Source of the DNA: Prauserella_A sp040645195
Lineage (GTDB): Bacteria > Actinomycetota > Actinomycetes > Mycobacteriales > Pseudonocardiaceae
Direction of reading: 5' to 3'
DNA length: 64,000 bases
Assembly (NCBI RefSeq): GCF_040645195.1
Contig: NZ_JBEYXW010000023.1
Location: 1-64,000, forward strand
Shown here one piece after another: positions 62,472-64,000 of the stretch (positions are counted from its first letter, which is position 1; each line of letters begins with the position of its first letter). A program made the translations under genes and the position numbers. The notes below the pieces were generated by a model. It searched no databases. It worked only from the letters and a program-made list of their open reading frames with translations, and was not told the origin of the DNA.

Positions 62472-62637
62472 CGGGGACTCGCGAACCTGAGCGGGGGACT
62501 CGCGAGACTGGGGGCAACTCGCGGACCGCAGCGGGCAGCTCGCGTGTCCGAGCGGGGGACTCGCCGGCCTGGGCGGGGGACTCGCCGACGGGAGCGGGGG
62601 ACTCGCGTGCCTGGGCGGGGGACTCGCGAGCCCTGCG
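62472..62637 (+). repeat. Array of eight 21-bp repeats, forward orientation
   Basis: Units run from 62472 to 62617 with pattern GGGGGACTCGCGnnnCnGnGC; the second unit is short by two bases. It faces the reverse array at 62138, giving a head-to-head arrangement around 62380-62470. It ends 35 bp before the threonine dehydratase ATG. Confidence 0.85.
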
Positions 62638-62671
62638 TGGGCTGGCCGGTAGATTGCGAATCTCGCGCACG

Positions 62672-64000
62672 ATGAGTGACGGCCAGGTGAGCGGGAGCGG
62701 GTCGAACGTACGGCAGGAGGATGGGTTGTCTGACGGGGCGCCGGGGACGCACCCGGACGCGGGTGTGGTGAGCGTGGCCGATGTCGTGCAGGCGGCGCGC
62801 CGGTTCGCGGCACTGATTCCGCCGAGCCCGTTGCAGCGCAACGAGCGCCTGTCGACGCGGTACGACCTGGACGTCTGGCTCAAGCGCGAGGACCTCAACG
62901 CCGTCCGTTCCTACAAGGGGCGCGGCGCGTACAACTTCGTCAGCGGACTCACCCCCGAGCAGCGCGAACGGGGCGTGGTCTGTGCGAGCGCGGGCAACCA
63001 CGGCCAGGGTGTCGCCTTCGCGTGCGCCTCCCTCGGTGTCGGTGCACGGGTCTACCTGCCACGGACGACGCCCCGGCAGAAGCGCGACCGGGTGGCGCGG
63101 CTGGGTGGCAGGCAGGTGCAGATCGTGGTCGAGGGGGAGACCTACGACGACGCGGCCGCGGCCGCGCGGGCGCACGCCGACGCCTCCGGCAGCATCCTGA
63201 TCCCCGCCTTCGACGATCCGCGCACGATCGCCGGGCAGGGCACCGTCGTCAAGGAGGTCATCGAGCAGCTCGGCCGCGCGCCGGACGCCATTGTCGTACC
63301 GGTCGGCGGTGGCGGGCTGCTCGCCGGCACGCTGGCGTGGCTGCGCGAGACACACCCGGACGTGCCGGTCATCGGCGCGGAGCCCCTCGGCGCCGCGAGC
63401 ATGGCGGCGGCACTGGCGGCGGGGCGGCCGGTGGCGCTGGACCACATCGACCCATTCGTGGACGGCGCGGCCGTGCGCGAGGTCGGGCGGTACACCTGCG
63501 CGATCGCCGCCGAGCAACGGCCGAGGCTGGTCGCCGTGCCCGAGGGGCGGATCTGCGTGGAGATGCTCGATCTGTACCAGTCCGACGGGATCATCAGCGA
63601 GCCGGCGGGCGCGCTCGCGCCTGCGGCGCTCGCGCTGGACCTCGGGCTGCCCGCCGGTGCCACCGTGGTGTGCATCCTCTCGGGCGGGAACAACGACGTC
63701 AGCAGGTACGCCGAGATCGTCGAGCGGGCGCTGGTCTTCGAGGGCCGCAAGCACTACTTCCTGGTGGAGTTCCCGCAGGAGCCGGGGGCGCTGCGCCGGT
63801 TTCTCGACGATGTGCTCGGACCGGACGACGACATCACGCTGTTCGAGTACGTCAAGCGGAACAACCGCGAGACCGGGCCTGCGCTGGTGGGCGTCGAGCT
63901 CGGTGCGCCGGAGAACCTGGAGCCCATGCTGAAGCGGATGCAGGCAGCGCCGCACCGCATCGAGCGGGTGTCGCCGGACAGCCCGCTGTTCACCTTCCTT
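62672..64000 (+). CDS. ilvA: Threonine ammonia-lyase (IlvA), truncated by window end
   Basis: The frame is open to the end of the window (443 codons seen). This PLP enzyme deaminates threonine to 2-oxobutanoate for isoleucine synthesis. The PLP lysine is in AVRSYKGRGAYNF, and the phosphate loop is VPVGGGGLLAG. SAGNHGQGVAFACASLG is also conserved. After about residue 360 an ACT-like domain starts (HYFLVEFPQEPGALRRFLDD), so it is the regulated short actinobacterial form. The ATG at 62672 is given as the start. A TTG at 62726, five bases after AGGAGG, is a good alternative and would remove a poorly conserved leader. Confidence 0.92.
   Translation, partial: MSDGQVSGSGSNVRQEDGLSDGAPGTHPDAGVVSVADVVQAARRFAALIPPSPLQRNERLSTRYDLDVWLKREDLNAVRSYKGRGAYNFVSGLTPEQRERGVVCASAGNHGQGVAFACASLGVGARVYLPRTTPRQKRDRVARLGGRQVQIVVEGETYDDAAAAARAHADASGSILIPAFDDPRTIAGQGTVVKEVIEQLGRAPDAIVVPVGGGGLLAGTLAWLRETHPDVPVIGAEPLGAASMAAALAAGRPVALDHIDPFVDGAAVREVGRYTCAIAAEQRPRLVAVPEGRICVEMLDLYQSDGIISEPAGALAPAALALDLGLPAGATVVCILSGGNNDVSRYAEIVERALVFEGRKHYFLVEFPQEPGALRRFLDDVLGPDDDITLFEYVKRNNRETGPALVGVELGAPENLEPMLKRMQAAPHRIERVSPDSPLFTFL

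Overview
The window is high-GC DNA with GC-rich third codon positions, many GTG and TTG starts, and ATGA/GTGA start-stop overlaps. It looks like an actinomycete of the Pseudonocardiaceae (Amycolatopsis/Prauserella-like). That placement is an inference. It rests on the mycofactocin-type alcohol dehydrogenases, the DUF222/HNH repeat-family genes, a long CCAAGGCCACCTTGG-type palindrome and arrays of a 21-bp GGGGGACTCGCG repeat. No tRNA, rRNA, CRISPR array or intact transposase was recognised.

Layout. (1) 1-9.4 kb, plus strand: a catabolic operon with a Rieske-oxygenase-type reductase, two closely related NDMA-dependent (mycofactocin-type) alcohol dehydrogenases, an aldehyde dehydrogenase, a luciferase-like flavoprotein, a phenylacetate-CoA-ligase-like enzyme carrying an exact internal duplication, a zinc alcohol dehydrogenase and an amidohydrolase. 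It ends at a 47-bp palindrome. (2) 9.5-25.1 kb: two complete Dpp/Opp-type ABC importers on opposite strands around an IclR-family regulator. The second runs on into a UGSC-motif redox protein, two uncharacterised partner genes and a short-chain dehydrogenase. (3) 25.1-26.4 kb and 43.9-45.5 kb: two broken DUF222/HNH genes in inverted orientation, with a shared upstream repeat. (4) 26.4-43.9 kb, between them: an aromatic-degradation island. It holds a LigM-type tetrahydrofolate-dependent O-demethylase, CHA aldolase, 4-oxalomesaconate hydratase, FolC, MetF-like MTHFR, PurU, LigA/LigB dioxygenase, an alpha/beta hydrolase, a muconolactone-isomerase-family protein, a CoA ligase, a two-component system, an MHS transporter, benzoylformate decarboxylase and a benzaldehyde dehydrogenase. 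(5) 45.5-54.4 kb: an amine/polyamine module (class III aminotransferase, Lrp regulator, PotDABC-like importer, saccharopine-dehydrogenase-family protein, aminobutyraldehyde dehydrogenase). (6) 54.6-64 kb: a cytochrome P450, a DUF3040-like membrane protein, a ClpC-like chaperone, an acyl-CoA dehydrogenase, type I glutamine synthetase and threonine dehydratase (cut by the window end).

How it fits together. The island reads as methoxylated-aromatic catabolism. LigM would move a methyl group to tetrahydrofolate, MTHFR and PurU would carry the one-carbon unit towards formate, and FolC would maintain the folate. LigAB, the hydratase and the aldolase would take a gallate-type ring to pyruvate and oxaloacetate. 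No CHMS dehydrogenase or PDC hydrolase is visible, which favours gallate over protocatechuate as the ring-cleavage substrate. A 17-bp near-palindrome, roughly TACGTCATTTGTCGCGG, occurs seven times. All seven copies lie in intergenic DNA beside both ABC importers, ligM, galB/folC, MTHFR, the MHS transporter and the mdlC/mdlD pair. It is probably the operator of a shared regulator, possibly the IclR protein encoded here, and is the main candidate for an undescribed regulon.
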